From positions 124,001 through 188,000 of the forward strand of contig LLCB01000035.1 of assembly GCA_001414345.1 (NCBI GenBank): a stretch of DNA of 64,000 bases. Direction: 5' to 3'. The notes below the pieces were generated by a model. It was not told where the DNA came from, did no database searches, and saw only the letters and a list, made by a program, of their open reading frames with translations. A program made the translations under genes and the position numbers. This DNA comes from Hymenoscyphus infarciens (Eukaryota; Ascomycota; Leotiomycetes; Helotiales; Helotiaceae). Each line of letters opens with the position of its first letter. Within the stretch, counting starts at the first letter, position 1. This document shows positions 34,102-45,951 of the stretch, one piece after another.

Positions 34102-35252
34102 TGGCTCTTTCTTTGTACGCATAGAAAACATTCATTGATTTCATGTTTCCGGCAATTTAGCAACGAAGATTGGTGCGTTGCGGGCCAAAACTAGGTATGA
34201 TTTCACAAACTCGTGACAGGTAGAGTAGCTCTGGGTGGACAATAAAGCGGCAGTAAAGAGGACATTCTCGTTGTCCCAACGGCACAGCACACTCCAAATT
34301 ATTGTCCCAAAAAGTTGGGAGAATGGGACTTCTTTATTCCAAGTCTTTAGGATAATTACCTTGAATTATCCTAGAGATTTGGGACAGCGAGAAAGGTAGG
34401 CAGGTACGAACCTGATGTCTGTACAGTCCGTATTTACTGCCACCTTTACTGACCATTGCGAGACAGTGAAATGGAAAAATATATGCCCAGGGCAAACAGC
34501 AAGTACCGCCTTTGGTGTTTCTTCCATCGTACAAGTACTTACGAAGGGTCATTTTCTTCCAAATTTTCCTAAATGTATTTGCCATGAATGATTATCTATG
34601 GTTAGACGCCATATGAACCAACCCAAAATTTTGATTTCATCCTCGGATAGTTTTAGTCTGCATTAGGAAGCTTGTGCCTAGATCTAATTTGACTAGTCAT
34701 AAGTTTAAGTCTACAGATCATTATTTATTGTTTACACTGCTTGTAGTAGCCATCAATACATCTCTACTTTCACTCGCGGATGCTTTCAACATAAGTAGAG
34801 TTAACAGAGAGACCACTCTTTCCGCAATTCAACACCTATAACTAACTTAAACTTTTCAGCTCTTCTTAGAACCAAGAGAAAACTTTTACACTCTCCTAAG
34901 GATATCCACTTTATTTTCTCGTAATTTACTTTACACCAGTTTAGTAGAAAGCCAATTGAGAGAAGAAAAGGTCCCCGGTAGACAACAAATACAGCAAGTA
35001 GTACATAGCTCTCGTACTCTTGGGAATGAAGTGGCAGGAAATATATTAGGTTCGTACCTGCCTACCTAGCTCTCGTTGTTCTAATCTTGTAGAGTGCTTC
35101 AAGTCAGTTATCCTACGTACGCGGAACAGTTCGGGACTATTAACCCGGGTGTTTTGAGTTACTAGGCGAGAGGGGGTGGAATTTTGCTGCCGATCATAAG
35201 TGGACGCCATCAACATACAAAGTCAGCTTTTAATATGCCGTTTGATGCTCAT
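34102..35252. other. Gene-free stretch
   Basis: Downstream of the UstYa-like gene up to the MITE. Only short, non-protein-like ORFs; the sequence is AT-rich but unique. Confidence 0.45.
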
Positions 35253-35254
35253 TA

Positions 35255-35787
35255 CAGTGAGTTGCGAGTTAAGCTTGAATTTGCCCACTTTTTTTGTAAT
35301 CCGGGCTTTTTGAGAAACTTCTTTGATTTCCCCCCTTTTTAGGTACTCTTTTACCTTTTACTTAATAACAACGTATAATATACTATTTATAAGAATTAGA
35401 AAGAAAAGGCTTATATCTCCTCTCATACTCTATAAACTTTATAGGATAAAAACAGATAATTTTATATCTGTCTTAATTTTTATAGAGTCTTAGCATAGCC
35501 TATTATTAGCCTTATAGCCTTATAAGGCACGTAGAGGTAGTGAAAATTTTTCAAAAGAAAAGGGGTAATTTTAAGAATTATTTATCCTTTAGTTTACTTT
35601 TATTATACTTACTTTAAATTAATAAGTAATATAGAAGAGAGATAATTAGATATAGCGCTTCTTTCTAGCTAGGCCTCGTCTCTTTTAGAGTACTTTTGTT
35701 TTCTGTCTTTTAAAGAAAGGAGGAAATAAAAAAAAGCTCGGATTACAAAAAAAGTGAGCAGATTCAAGCTTAACTCGCAACTCACTG
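35255..35787. mobile_element. Tc1/mariner-type MITE (533 bp) with long inverted ends
   Basis: The left end starts CAGTGAGTTGCGAGTTAAGC and the complement of the right end starts with the same 20 bases. The match runs for about 57 bp through a poly-T stretch and GTAATCCG, with about three transition differences. Each end abuts TA (35253-35254 and 35788-35789), the target duplication of Tc1/mariner elements. The 400-bp interior is AT-rich and non-coding. Confidence 0.85.
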
Positions 35788-36173
35788 TAGCTGGGGTATT
35801 ATTCATTTTTTTAACACAAAAGGAGAGTTGTGTAACAGTCCCACGTAACTAATTGCCAACACTACTCCAACGCGGTCGCGAAGAACAACGTCGCACAATC
35901 ACCACAATGTATCGCGAACTTCTCATGTCCACCGCCCATTTCTCATGATGGCGCCCAACCGCTAAAAACTTCTGTTCGTTCTTACAAAATCAGGTAATAT
36001 AAACAAGAACAAGAGGGACCTTTTGGCTCCGAATGCCGAGACCTTCAGACATTTCGGTCTCAAGGGAGAAAGTTAAGGAGCATGCTTTCAAAGGTGTGTC
36101 GTTGCTTTACATCTTGGTTTTTGAGGCCTATTTTTTGATTATTCTATAGTAAGGGCAAAGTTCCATGACAAGA

Positions 36174-37417
36174 ATGGCAGGCCTTATGGGGGACACATGG
36201 GTTGTTGCCCGACGACTCGTCGGCGACGAGTACTTCGCAAAGGTCAGCGCTACTTCTCTTCCTCCAATTAGCAACTAATAGAGCATAGCTTCATCAAGAA
36301 CTCTTTGGGCCCTACATCTTTGACACTTCTATCACTGTCGACCAGACTCTCGAAATGACTAAAAAACTAGTACTAGATCCTAGCAGGTATTGTCTCTTAG
36401 AGGATGCGAGGTGGTTGATGGAAACCCTCAGAAGCCAAATACACGACAGGAATCATAAACTACATTTTAACAGATGGGATAAAATAATGCTTGGCATAGT
36501 TATGAGGGAATCGAGACCCCACGTCGACATTTTGCAAGGACTAGGAATCGCGTCTCCAGACCAACCATGGGAACGACAAACATCTCCGCAATTTGACGTG
36601 AACTTCTATACTGGGACGGACTCAATGACAAAAACCCCATTCGATCCATTCTACCCTTTCACAACTATCGAAAATTTGGTGAAATCCCACTTCGAAAAAA
36701 AGGGCATGTCTTTGGATATCGCCTTTCTTTACGTGGCTAGAAGAATTCAGGGTCGAGAAGGTGTTGCATCAGCTGTACAGGCGGGCTGGCATACCGTTAT
36801 TCATAGGAAAATGGAATCCCACAATCCAAGAAACATTGATGTGTGGAGGAGCGATATTGGACCTACCATTGATGTCGAGCGTGACAAGGCACAGGTTCTA
36901 AAACGACAATATACTTTCCAAAACCATTCTCTTTTGAACTCCCGTGGCTTTAAAGTACAGAAAGTCAATACTGTTTATGATCTGCCAAGTTTTGTCTCCT
37001 GGGAAGGATTGCAAGCATGGAAACCTTCGGACTCAGACGGAGTCGGCTGGGACGCCGTGAATCTTACTCTTACCGAAGAAGATAGCGCATCCCACAGTGT
37101 AAAACCACGTGTAAGTTTCCCATATTCGTTGCTATTTTTCCTCGCTAAATTTATACTACAAAAAGTATGAGGAATCGGGAAACCTTGAGAAGCGAACCGA
37201 TGGTGACGAAGCTATGGACAATGCGACATCGAATAAATCCAAGAAACCACCAAGAAAATCTCACTCGACCTCATCACCATTTCTGTCTCGGAATTGTTGT
37301 CGGTACAGCCTACTCCATGCACAGAGGACAATACAACTGCATCTCTCCAGTCCGGGCACGCCCTACCAACTTCCTCCCGCAACGAGAGTTCTCCAGTACT
37401 TCCAGTCTTCCATGTAA
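36174..37417 (+). CDS. Uncharacterised protein, copy A of a tandem paralogous pair
   Basis: Best model: exons 36174-36242, 36289-37110 and 37166-37417, about 380 aa. The family is not known to me. It shares with the gene at 37.6-38.8 kb the blocks FGPYI, DPSR/DPNR, WD-x-ML/VLLGI, ILQGLG, a DVNFYTG/DIDFYGD acidic strand, RRIQGREG/RRIDGRGG, VLKRQYTF/VLKRDYTF and VYDLPSF/VYSLPTF. No signal peptide or membrane segment is seen. Upstream, an exon-like piece at 36033-36093 (MPRPSDISVSREKVKEHAFK) followed by 36150-36242 aligns with the 5' exons of copy B but leads into the wrong phase. The first exon of this copy may therefore be decayed, or the gene may start at 36174. The last exon is the least certain part. 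Confidence 0.5.
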
Positions 37418-37636
37418 GTTTCCTAGAAACTAAGAAGTTTTGTCATTGCTCTCCGGTACTATGCTACTGTAAGAGATTTTTCGGGTAATTGCAGCTATTA
37501 GTCGAGAAGGTTTAGGACTTTCTCGAATAATATTTTTAGCTATAGGATTCTCTTGTACAATCTGTAGCTAGGTGCTGAAGGGCAACGACCTATCGTGTTA
37601 TCCTTGCTAATTTTATAATAGCCCAAGCCCACAGCG

Positions 37637-38809
37637 TTGTTTGTTCTTGCGCCCCCAGGTCTATTCTATACGCCGAGACAGACTACTATTACACCAAATG
37701 TCGAAACCTTCACACGACTAGGTCTCGAAGGCGATCCGGCTCGATTTGGGCATTATTCTCAAAAGGGTGGGTTGTCATGTGTTTCCCTCTTGCTGTTTAC
37801 TCGGCTTCTAACACCATCTAGTCAGATGGAGGTTCAATTAAGATTACGGCAAAGATGGAAGGAAAGCTGAATTCACCCGTGACCAGTATTATAGAGCTGT
37901 AGGTACTGATGCTCAACCTACTTGCAGCGACTAATTATATAAGCTTCAAAAACGCATATTTGGTCCTTACATCGAAAATACGACGGTTACGCTAGATGAA
38001 GGTCCCAGAATGACGGAAGAATTAGGGAAAGACCCTAACCGGCAAGAACTAAAAGTTGACGCAGAATGGTTATTAAAGAATTTAAGAACCCATAGAAGCG
38101 ACGAGAGTTTAAGCAGTTTATTCAAATGGGACAGTGTGCTTCTTGGCATTTTAACGCGGGGTCATGGTTGCCGTTACATTTTACAAGGATTGGGAGTGAA
38201 GTGTGCTAAGAAAGAGTCACAACTCGAGGCTTTCGCGGATCTGGATATAGATTTCTACGGCGACAGTGACGTTTTAGCGGATCGATCCGGTGACTGTTTT
38301 TCGGTAATCAGATCTCGCGTTACTTCTAGTCTGAGAAAGCTTCATCCCGATATAGATATCACATTTCTCCTTGTCAACCGGAGAATTGATGGTCGAGGAG
38401 GTGTGGTTGGGGCCATAGATGCTGGTTTTCATGCTGCTTTGATGAAAACCCGAGATGATCTAAAATTTGAATTTAAAATACTTGAGGGCAAGGGTCCCCC
38501 CGTGGATTATCTTCATGACAGAGAGCGGGTGCTGAAACGAGATTATACCTTTCACCCCGAATCTATTGGTGGTATTACCGTCAACAAAGTCTATTCGCTA
38601 CCTACTTTCCTCGAGTGGAATGCTTTGCAGAACTGGCAACCAAAATATACAGAGAACGTCCTCTGGGACGCTGATAACCCAGAAGAAGAATATTTCTTGA
38701 AAGTCCATACCGCTGACCGACCCCGAGTAGTAAGTTTTCGTTCATGATGCCTTCCCTTTGACATTGTTAACCTTCGTTTCAGTCCTGGGGAGAACGTCGA
38801 AACCGATAA
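37637..38809 (+). CDS. Uncharacterised protein, copy B of a tandem paralogous pair (5' end unresolved)
   Basis: Coding exons are visible up to 37766, then 37843-37898, 37944-38729 and 38783-38809, joined in phase. The first exon reads ITPNVETFTRLGLEGDPARF and GHYSQK, but no ATG opens its frame, so an upstream exon is missing from my model or the gene is 5'-truncated. The central part (MTEELGKDPNRQELKVDAEW, ILQGLGV, IDFYGD, RRIDGRGGVVGA, VLKRDYTF, SLPTFLEW) aligns throughout with copy A. The protein ends shortly after the block SWGERRNR, earlier than copy A. The two genes are adjacent and in the same orientation, as expected from a tandem duplication followed by strong divergence. Confidence 0.5.
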
Positions 38810-39887
38810 CAACGGAGAATGAGGAGTATATCGTTTTCTACTTCGGAATACAGAACGAAGTATCGCAAGGTTTTTGGTCTCAGTGTAACAGGGGAGAATG
38901 GAGTTCTTTGATATTGCTATGCTCAAAGTGTTAAGGTCAAGATTTGTCGAGTTCGCAAGATAGCCTACGTAGCTTGACTATATTTAAGACGTGCTTCCCA
39001 CAGTCTCCTCCACGTTTTAGCCATTATATGAATGCATCATATTGAAAGTTGAAGATCCAATAAATGATCTTGGAGTTTGCTTCTGGTGATCGTTTCTCGC
39101 TGTCTCTCGTAAAAGCGGTAGCAGTCTCCCTTTGCCTTAAGTTTCTAGTATAGCTTGGTATTACCCGAAAATTCTAGGACAATTGTATCTTAGTTGCAAT
39201 TCGGAATTCGTTCTTAGTTTTAGCTTAAATATTACTTAGAATTTGAGAATAGCGAGCGAGGTATTCATTGCAAATTTTATTTCCCAACGTGAATACTTAG
39301 GTCTATATGAGTAAGGAAAGCAGTAATGCTATTCTATGCAATTTGATCAATTGGAAAGACCACGTATTATAGAGTAATTGACGTATGAAGAATATATTTC
39401 TTAGTGCGCCGTCCTGCTAAGCGATAAAACGCAATTTCCATTATTGTTTTCGGTGGCAATGGAGTACAATAAAGTGAGACACAATTTGGAAGATGAGCAA
39501 GGAGATAGAATGCCAATTCAAAGGACAAGTCACATTCAAAAGGTCCATTTAAAAGTCGAGTTTCAAACTCGATGCTTTTTCCAAATCAAAGCAAAATAAT
39601 AAGAGATATCCCAAGCCCACAGTAAACGCCAATATTCCAGAAGATTCCAACGTACAACGAGGTACCAGGCTCTTTCTCTACGAGAACTCCAATTCCATTG
39701 CATTGAAACATCCAAAAACCAAAGTCGACAGAGGGAAGATCCAGAAAGTACGGTGCAAATTGTTGGGAGGTTGTGTGATGCGATTTTGTTTTATTTTGGC
39801 GAAGGTTTTGTAGGTCACTCTGCCAGAGAAAAAAATGGTCGTATGCGTATCCAGTAGGCAGTCTGACCAAAGAGGCAACGAATATCA
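38810..39887. other. Gene-free stretch
   Basis: Convergent 3' regions of paralog B (+) and the secreted protein gene (-). ORFs here are short and not protein-like. Confidence 0.45.
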
Positions 39888-40774
39888 CTAGGCAGGGGCC
39901 CTCAACTCGACAATGATATCTGGGTCAGATGTGACCTTGGTTTGTTTATTATCTGCAAGGACATAAGCTCCAGGGCATGGGAAGTGAGAGCAACCAGAGA
40001 TTTTGGAGGTATCGTGATCATAAAGCGGATACAGAAAATGGACTCCCTCTTGAGCGTTGGGGTTTGGAACAACGGAAACGTCGAAGTAAGTCAAGCCAAA
40101 GTCGCCACGGAAAGTAATCTCACCCCAAACAAGGTTCGCAGCAAAGCGATCTCCGCCAGGCAAATGAGATCGAAAATTTCCTTGCCATCCTCTGCCACGG
40201 TCACCAACAGGGCCTTTGCCGTATAAATCAATGTTCTTGTGCTCGCCGTTTGCGATGGGTTGGTTGTCAACACCATCCCAACCGGAATTGGGGGTGAAGT
40301 TGATCCAGCGGTCTCGACCAGAGTTATTGATGAAATAGAGGACTTTGGCCCAGTATCACAGAGTCAGTCTACGTCTTTGAGGACGATTCAACCGCGTTTT
40401 TCCTCTTCTCTCGATGGGCACAATAAATAGCAGTAAGTAGCTCATGTCGATCTGACTTTTTTCAACAACTTGAAGCATTAACTTAGATGTTCTCGGACAA
40501 CTGAAATGATTGTTTGAAAAGATCCATATCAACACACTAAATTGCTTCACCTTTTTAGCGTGAATACTTGAATTACCGTTGAAAGTCTGAACAACGAGAG
40601 GTCTGTAGGCATGCGCGAGTCTAAAGTACTGCTACTTTTACTGTTCATATCTGGCCCTCCTAATTTGGGCGAAAAGGAAATTTATGGAGTATATGACTTA
40701 CTGTCAGCATTGATAACTGAAAAGATTGTGAATGCTACCAGAGCAGAAGCGACAATGTTGGTCAAGGAGCGCAT
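39888..40774 (-). CDS. Secreted protein resembling fungal 'Dnase1' proteins
   Basis: Two exons (40702-40774 and 39888-40342) give 175 aa. Exon 1 encodes a signal peptide MRSLTNIVASALVAFTIF ending in SVINAD. The 359-nt intron is long, but the phase joins to ILYFINNSGRDRWINFTPN, a start typical of the secreted thaumatin-like fold proteins that fungal annotations often label Dnase1. Further matches to that family are GLTYFDVSVVPNPN, EGVHFLYPL, SGCSHFPCPGAYVLAD, and the end QTKVTSDPDIIVEL. The four cysteine-bearing positions in SGCxxFPCP are kept. The name does not prove nuclease activity; no catalytic signature of a DNase is visible. Likely an extracellular or cell-wall-associated protein. Confidence 0.72.
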
Positions 40775-43591
40775 TTTGGTTTTTTGGGGAATTGTATGGT
40801 GGGTGGTTTGGATAGAGAAGTGATTGAATAGTTGTTTGAACAGTTATTTGAAGAGAGAAGTGATTTCAATAGAGGTGTTGTATGAATAGAAGATCAGTTT
40901 GAAGAATAAATGTTCAAGTCAAGAAGTCTCTTGAATTTGGAGAGAGGAGAAAGAGTGTTCAAGGAAAGGTATGTTTATACCTTTAGCGAGAACTGTAACA
41001 CTTTTAAGTGAATCCACTAAAATGATACGGCATCATACTCTTGACAGTAGCCAATGGCTTTAGAAGGAGCTGCTGGGTATCGCCAACCAACAGCGTTGTA
41101 ATTGGATCAGCTGATTTGGTCGCGACGAGGCCATACAAGTAGCGTCTGGGCAAAAGATCACGAAGCATGAGGAAAGAAACCCCATGCTCAAAAAATGTGG
41201 TGAATTCTAAGCACTAAGTGTTCGAATTCCAAGTACCAAGCCAGATCATCCAGAAAGACATCAATCCAGTTGATGAACCAAAGTCGACCAAGGCAAATAG
41301 GTGTGGTGTACACGTTGCAAATCGAATTTGGTGTAATAATTTTTGTTGAATAAGAAAGCGATGCTCTAAATAAGGTAGGACTTGTCGAGTCTAGAGCGAA
41401 AGGGGATGTCGTTGGCCGTGGTGGTTCTGGTTTGAGAATCATCGTGTTTATGAACGTATCAAGTGCCATAAGAGAAGTGGTCACAACCTGAAATGCCAGC
41501 GCGGGGATCGTTTGCAGGGTACCTAGCAGAATATTGAAGCAGTCTACTTCTAGGGGATATTTAATGGAGGATTAGAAGGGGTGAGCTCACATCCAGTGGG
41601 TTCCTTCTTATTGGTTGCTATCGCCGTGTACGACAGAGACATTGAAAGTATTGAACTGGGGGTCTGTATCGTCACAGTGGAAGCCTATTTTATCACAGAG
41701 TTAGTTTACTTTAAAGGAGTACCTTAAGGGTTTTGGGGTATGTCTTAGGAGTACAAGAAGACTATAACTTAAAAACTTCTCACTAAACACTATGATCGGG
41801 ATCATGAACCCTGCTTTGTTGTACACGAAAATTTCTACGCCATCCCTAATCCCTAACAGTCAGTTAACTTTGTTTATGTTTCGGAACTTATGTGAAAGAG
41901 TCTAGGATAGTGATAAGTATCGAAGTAAGGTGTAAAAGAGTTGAGAAATCTAGTTCTTAATTCTCTGGGGTATTAAGAGTAAATTCATTTGGAAATTCCT
42001 CTCACTTAGGGTTCTTGACCAAAGCTTATGCCAGCAGGAGTTGAAAACAACAACAAGTTCAAAACATTGCCTTATAAACCTTCTCTTCTCTCACCAACCC
42101 CCGATCTTCCAATTATAGTACGAAGTTCAAAAAAGAGGGGGGTAAGACTTCTCTTCAACCTTTCTTTTCAGCGTGGCTCCCATCCCGTAGAATCTGTCAA
42201 ACCCATAACAACCACCCCCTCGCAAATATACACAAAGCAAGTAACATGTTCCCAACTCTTACCAATTTGCACTAAATCATCAAAATGGGAAATATAAAAG
42301 ACATTGAAATGAGAAAGTGGACAGTAACTTTATCCTATCCTCTCAACTTTACTACCCACCCGGCTGTACCTCATCTTTTGGGGGGTGGGGGGGATGGGAA
42401 ATTCATCAGCTTGAACCCTGATCAACCACGGCAAAAGTCACATAGATATATAGGTGGTATTGCAACTGAGGGGTACATTGCAAAGAAGAAGAAGAAGAAG
42501 AAGTGGTTCCCATTGATGTGTATAGCGTAAGTTGAAGAGGGAAGAGGATGAAAGTAATTAAATAGCAACGCAAGAGATACTCTCTCGCCAACAACTCTCC
42601 CATATCCCTCACCTTGGTTTTGGAAAAGATGTATCTTTTACTGGCCCCTTTCCATTGACCCCAAGAAATCCGACGACAAGTTTACTCTTATCTCACTCCA
42701 CATACAGTCACCCCGAGGAAACACGGCTAGAAATTTATCGACAGAATTCGTCCCAGGTATCATGAAGATAACGATCATCAAAATTCACGGATATCAAAAC
42801 CTGGCTTAAAATACTCCCTAAAAAGTGAAGAGGACGGATACTGGGTATTTTAAGTGACAGAAGAACTGGAACAGCTGTTTAAAAATATCAGTAAAGAATC
42901 TGGAATCCACCGGAGCGGCGTTGGAAAGGAAATTTCGAGTGTTTAAGGTAACGGTGAATATTTGAATACAAATTTGAGAGGTTGAATCACCACTGCTTCA
43001 TCTCTTTGGTGATGATGTTTGGCAAATTATTCTAGCTTAGTAATTCCTAGTGCAAAATTTGCGGCTCTAGGTGCACTTAGCACCGTGGCACTTAGGTACT
43101 AGTAATGTACGCCCATACTCACAGCTCGCTTACCACATCCGTCGATAAGCTAAATTAGACCTTCGAGAATTTAGATAATCCCCAGGTTGTCTTGCAATTT
43201 GGCGACAAGCGCAAGTTCCAATTGTCACAGATTTCTCGCTTCCAAAAACGGACAATAAGTAAGAATTCCGAGCTTTATTCTAGGTACAAACCTTCCTCCA
43301 GATATTCTAGGACAATTACATTCATGCTTCGAAGGAGTTTAGAAGAATTTTGACCCGAATCTCGGATTCTTCCCGACGTTCCCGAGGAATAAATGACATT
43401 GTTCTAGAAATTTTAACACATACAAAACTAGCTGTGCTTAGATAAAAGCCGGACTCTCTTACAACATGAGTTCAGCGAGCTACAACGCGGATCCTGAGAA
43501 CTATTTGAAAGTATCAAGAATTGTTCCAATTTCTGACCCATGCACTCTTCAGTGGACTTGACTTAGGAGAAGACGCTGACTTTTGATAAGT
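40775..43591. other. Gene-poor 2.8-kb stretch
   Basis: A 99-codon minus-strand ORF at 41188-41484 has no recognisable family. A run of G (TTTTGGGGGGTGGGGGGG) lies near 42378 and an AAG/GAA triplet run near 42483-42503. The remainder is unique intergenic DNA. Confidence 0.45.
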
Positions 43592-44452
43592 ATGATTGTT
43601 CAATGCGCAACAACAACAAGGATGGAATTAATGTAAGTTGGTTTCCTCGGGGTCACTTTTTATTTGAACAGAGAAGAAATTTTTGACAAATTTATCTATC
43701 AGGCACGAGAATGTGCCCTCTCAATCGTTCCCCAAGAGCATTTCAAATTACTCTCTCTTCTATTAGAACTTCGTCTAAATATTTATCTTCACGTTCTATC
43801 CAACGAAAGTTCAACGAACACAACACCCCACGAGCCGAGTCTTACTATTTCCCCTTTTTATCTTGGCAATCAAAAGTTCACGTGGTTTTCAGTCGAGCCA
43901 AACTTCAGCGCCGGACTGATAAACAAGACTCTGTCTCTAATTTGTCGACAAACCTACCATGAGACGACCGGATCTAGTCTTCTCTACCGACATTCGTTTG
44001 TCAAATTCCTTCATTGTTCGCACTGTTAAGATCCATTCATAACCATAGTCAACCAACGTCATCTTGATAAATTTCGGAATATGGTGGTTCATTTGGAAAT
44101 AGCTTCACCCACCTTTGCCTTTCCGTCGAACTTTTTCGGCTGCCTCCATTCCTTTCATGCAACTACCATCCACCTTCTCAAATTCAAAATGTTAGTCACT
44201 ATAAACCCTTTCACATCCGTGGCTCCCAAGCTTTTGAATGATATCTTCGCTAGATGGTTAGTGCTGAGCTGGTGGTGTGATGATTTGCGGGGGGTTCAGA
44301 AATTCCAGCTTGAGGTTGCGGTTCGTGACTTTTTTATGACTGAGGAGGAGCCGGGGGAGCTTTTAGTTGAAAGAGATACATGGGAACGCTTCAAGGGTCG
44401 GTTTATAGAGTTGTTTGGTGAAACCGTGATGCGCTTTGGTCCCTTGAAATAA
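43592..44452 (+). pseudogene. F-box-like/2EXR-type protein, reading frame broken
   Basis: A first exon 43592-43632 joins in phase to 43672 onward (MELIEEIFDKFIYQARE). The next part has the common fungal pattern of an N-terminal LLLELRLNIYLHVLS helix and, later, LSLICRQTYHETTGSSLLYR, as in F-box-like and 2EXR proteins. That frame ends at 44029, while a second frame gives the expected continuation (IPSLFALLRSIH, then NQRHLDKFRNMVVHLEIASP) to 44452. No GT-AG intron I tried joins the two in phase, so one or two indels are likely. The function of such proteins is mostly unknown. Alternatively a non-obvious intron exists and the gene is intact. Confidence 0.45.
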
Positions 44453-45492
44453 ATAGAATGATGTTTGCAGCTGGATAGATGACATTTTATAGTTTAGATA
44501 GATTTGACTGTGAACATTTCAGGAACTTCTGGGCCTTGGGGTAGTGTTTTTGGTCAGCGGCAGCAACGCGCTACATTAGTCGTTTCTGCTAGGCAGTAGT
44601 TAGTGTAGTTAGAATCTTAGGAATTTGCTACGCGCTGCCGACGGTCAAGCTGCCGGCAAACTTAGTTACATATGCAAAGGATCTAATTGTCTTTTGTATA
44701 AAGATGTTGATAGCCAGTCTAAGCTGAAACTTTCCTCGTTCATTCCGAGTTTAGTAGCCTACAAAGATATTCCATTCTTAGAACAGAAAACTTTGTCTAC
44801 AAATAATGGTAGAAGTCCACCATACTAGCCCCCTATCTACTCCCAAAAGAATAACCAAGCCATTTCATAAAAGGAACTGTAAATTTTCTTTGGGGGGTGT
44901 AGTACTATGTATGCAAATGGAAAGTTGGAGTTCTGGTTCTTTTCCGTAGCCTAGTCATCTTATACATAAGAGATAAAACGGATGAGAAGGTATTTATTTA
45001 TTGCCAATTTCTGAAAGGACCAGACAAACCGCAAGTTTCCTTCTCCAAGCTTGAAAGATCCCCTGGAATAAACCTTCTCCTCGCATACAAAGCTTTCCCC
45101 TAGTAATTCGGCATGAGTGTCAGAGTCAAATTGAAAGCGACGAGGGCAGAAAGATAAGAGGTCGACAGAGAGGTTCCGTGAAGGTTGTGAGAAACACGCA
45201 TAGACAGCCAAAGAGTGTCTGAAAATCCAGACATCCGAGTTAGAGTACATCTTCAAGTATGCTCGGTAATATAGGAGAGAACATACCGAATCGAGGGGGG
45301 ATTCTTGTATGATGATGATTCAGCAGAGTCAAAAGGAAACTGGTGGGAGAGAGCTGCTTTGGTTGATTGAGAAAATACCCCGACGTTGGAGATTAAACCT
45401 CTGGGGTTTGACCGATTTGCCGAAGAAGAGAGGATTATATTCAACTGAGATATGATTAGCTCATGATACACATATCTCGTGAGAACGTAAAC
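44453..45492. other. Gene-free stretch
   Basis: Two minus-strand ORFs (44960-45256, 45253-45471) were considered as 3' exons of the next gene, but they do not look like protein. A diffuse inverted similarity involving AACGCGCTAC and TACGCGCTGCC occurs at 44557-44640. Confidence 0.4.
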
Positions 45493-45951
45493 TCACTGTC
45501 GGGTGCGAATATAAATATCCGCAGCAACTCCAACAACAAACCCACAAAAGCTCATAGTCATAGCAATGAATCCATTCTCATACACACGTCTCCTATGTTG
45601 CAGCCGGTCCATTTGAAAAGAAGTTTCCCACAAATCAAGTATGTGTTGAGTGACCCAAGTATTAACTTCTCCCAAACTGCAATAAGACTCCTCGAGTTTG
45701 TCCAGCTTCTCCTCGGTGCTCAACTCGATATTCTCAATAATTCCTTGAATTTCTGCTTTGTGTTCACCATTTGCCCATTCGAGCACCTCCAAGTATTGGA
45801 CGTATTGAGTCAAAGCGCGGTCGTAAAAGTACTTGTCATTCTTCTTCAGCTTGGCAAGAGCTTCGAGAAAGGTCGTGTTTTGGTCAAGTGTTTGGAGACT
45901 CATTGATGGTGTTACTATTTCGCCATCCAGATATACACTGTTGGTAGCCAT
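45493..45951 (-). CDS. Small protein with coiled-coil and C-terminal membrane segment
   Basis: The ATG at 45951 gives 152 aa (MATNSVYLDGEIVTPSMSLQ). The frame extends upstream, but that part is low-complexity leader DNA with a GT repeat. Residues about 20-110 are charged and helical (ALAKLKKNDKYFYDRAL, LSTEEKLDKLEESY), suggesting a coiled coil. Residues about 125-147 form a single hydrophobic segment (GFIAMTMSFCGFVVGVAADI) followed by a short basic end IYIRTRQ, as in tail-anchored membrane proteins. I recognise no family. The stop overlaps a good donor (CAGTGAGT), so a final intron is possible, but it would change only the last residue or two. Confidence 0.55.
   Translation of the reverse strand: MATNSVYLDGEIVTPSMSLQTLDQNTTFLEALAKLKKNDKYFYDRALTQYVQYLEVLEWANGEHKAEIQGIIENIELSTEEKLDKLEESYCSLGEVNTWVTQHILDLWETSFQMDRLQHRRRVYENGFIAMTMSFCGFVVGVAADIYIRTRQ

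Noticed and set aside
41188..41484. 99-codon minus-strand ORF in the 40.8-43.6 kb gap
   Set aside because: No recognisable domain, no signal peptide, and no neighbouring exon in phase; treated as chance.
44557..44640. Inverted similarity AACGCGCTAC / TACGCGCTGCC as a transposon terminus
   Set aside because: Too short and imperfect, and there is no target duplication.
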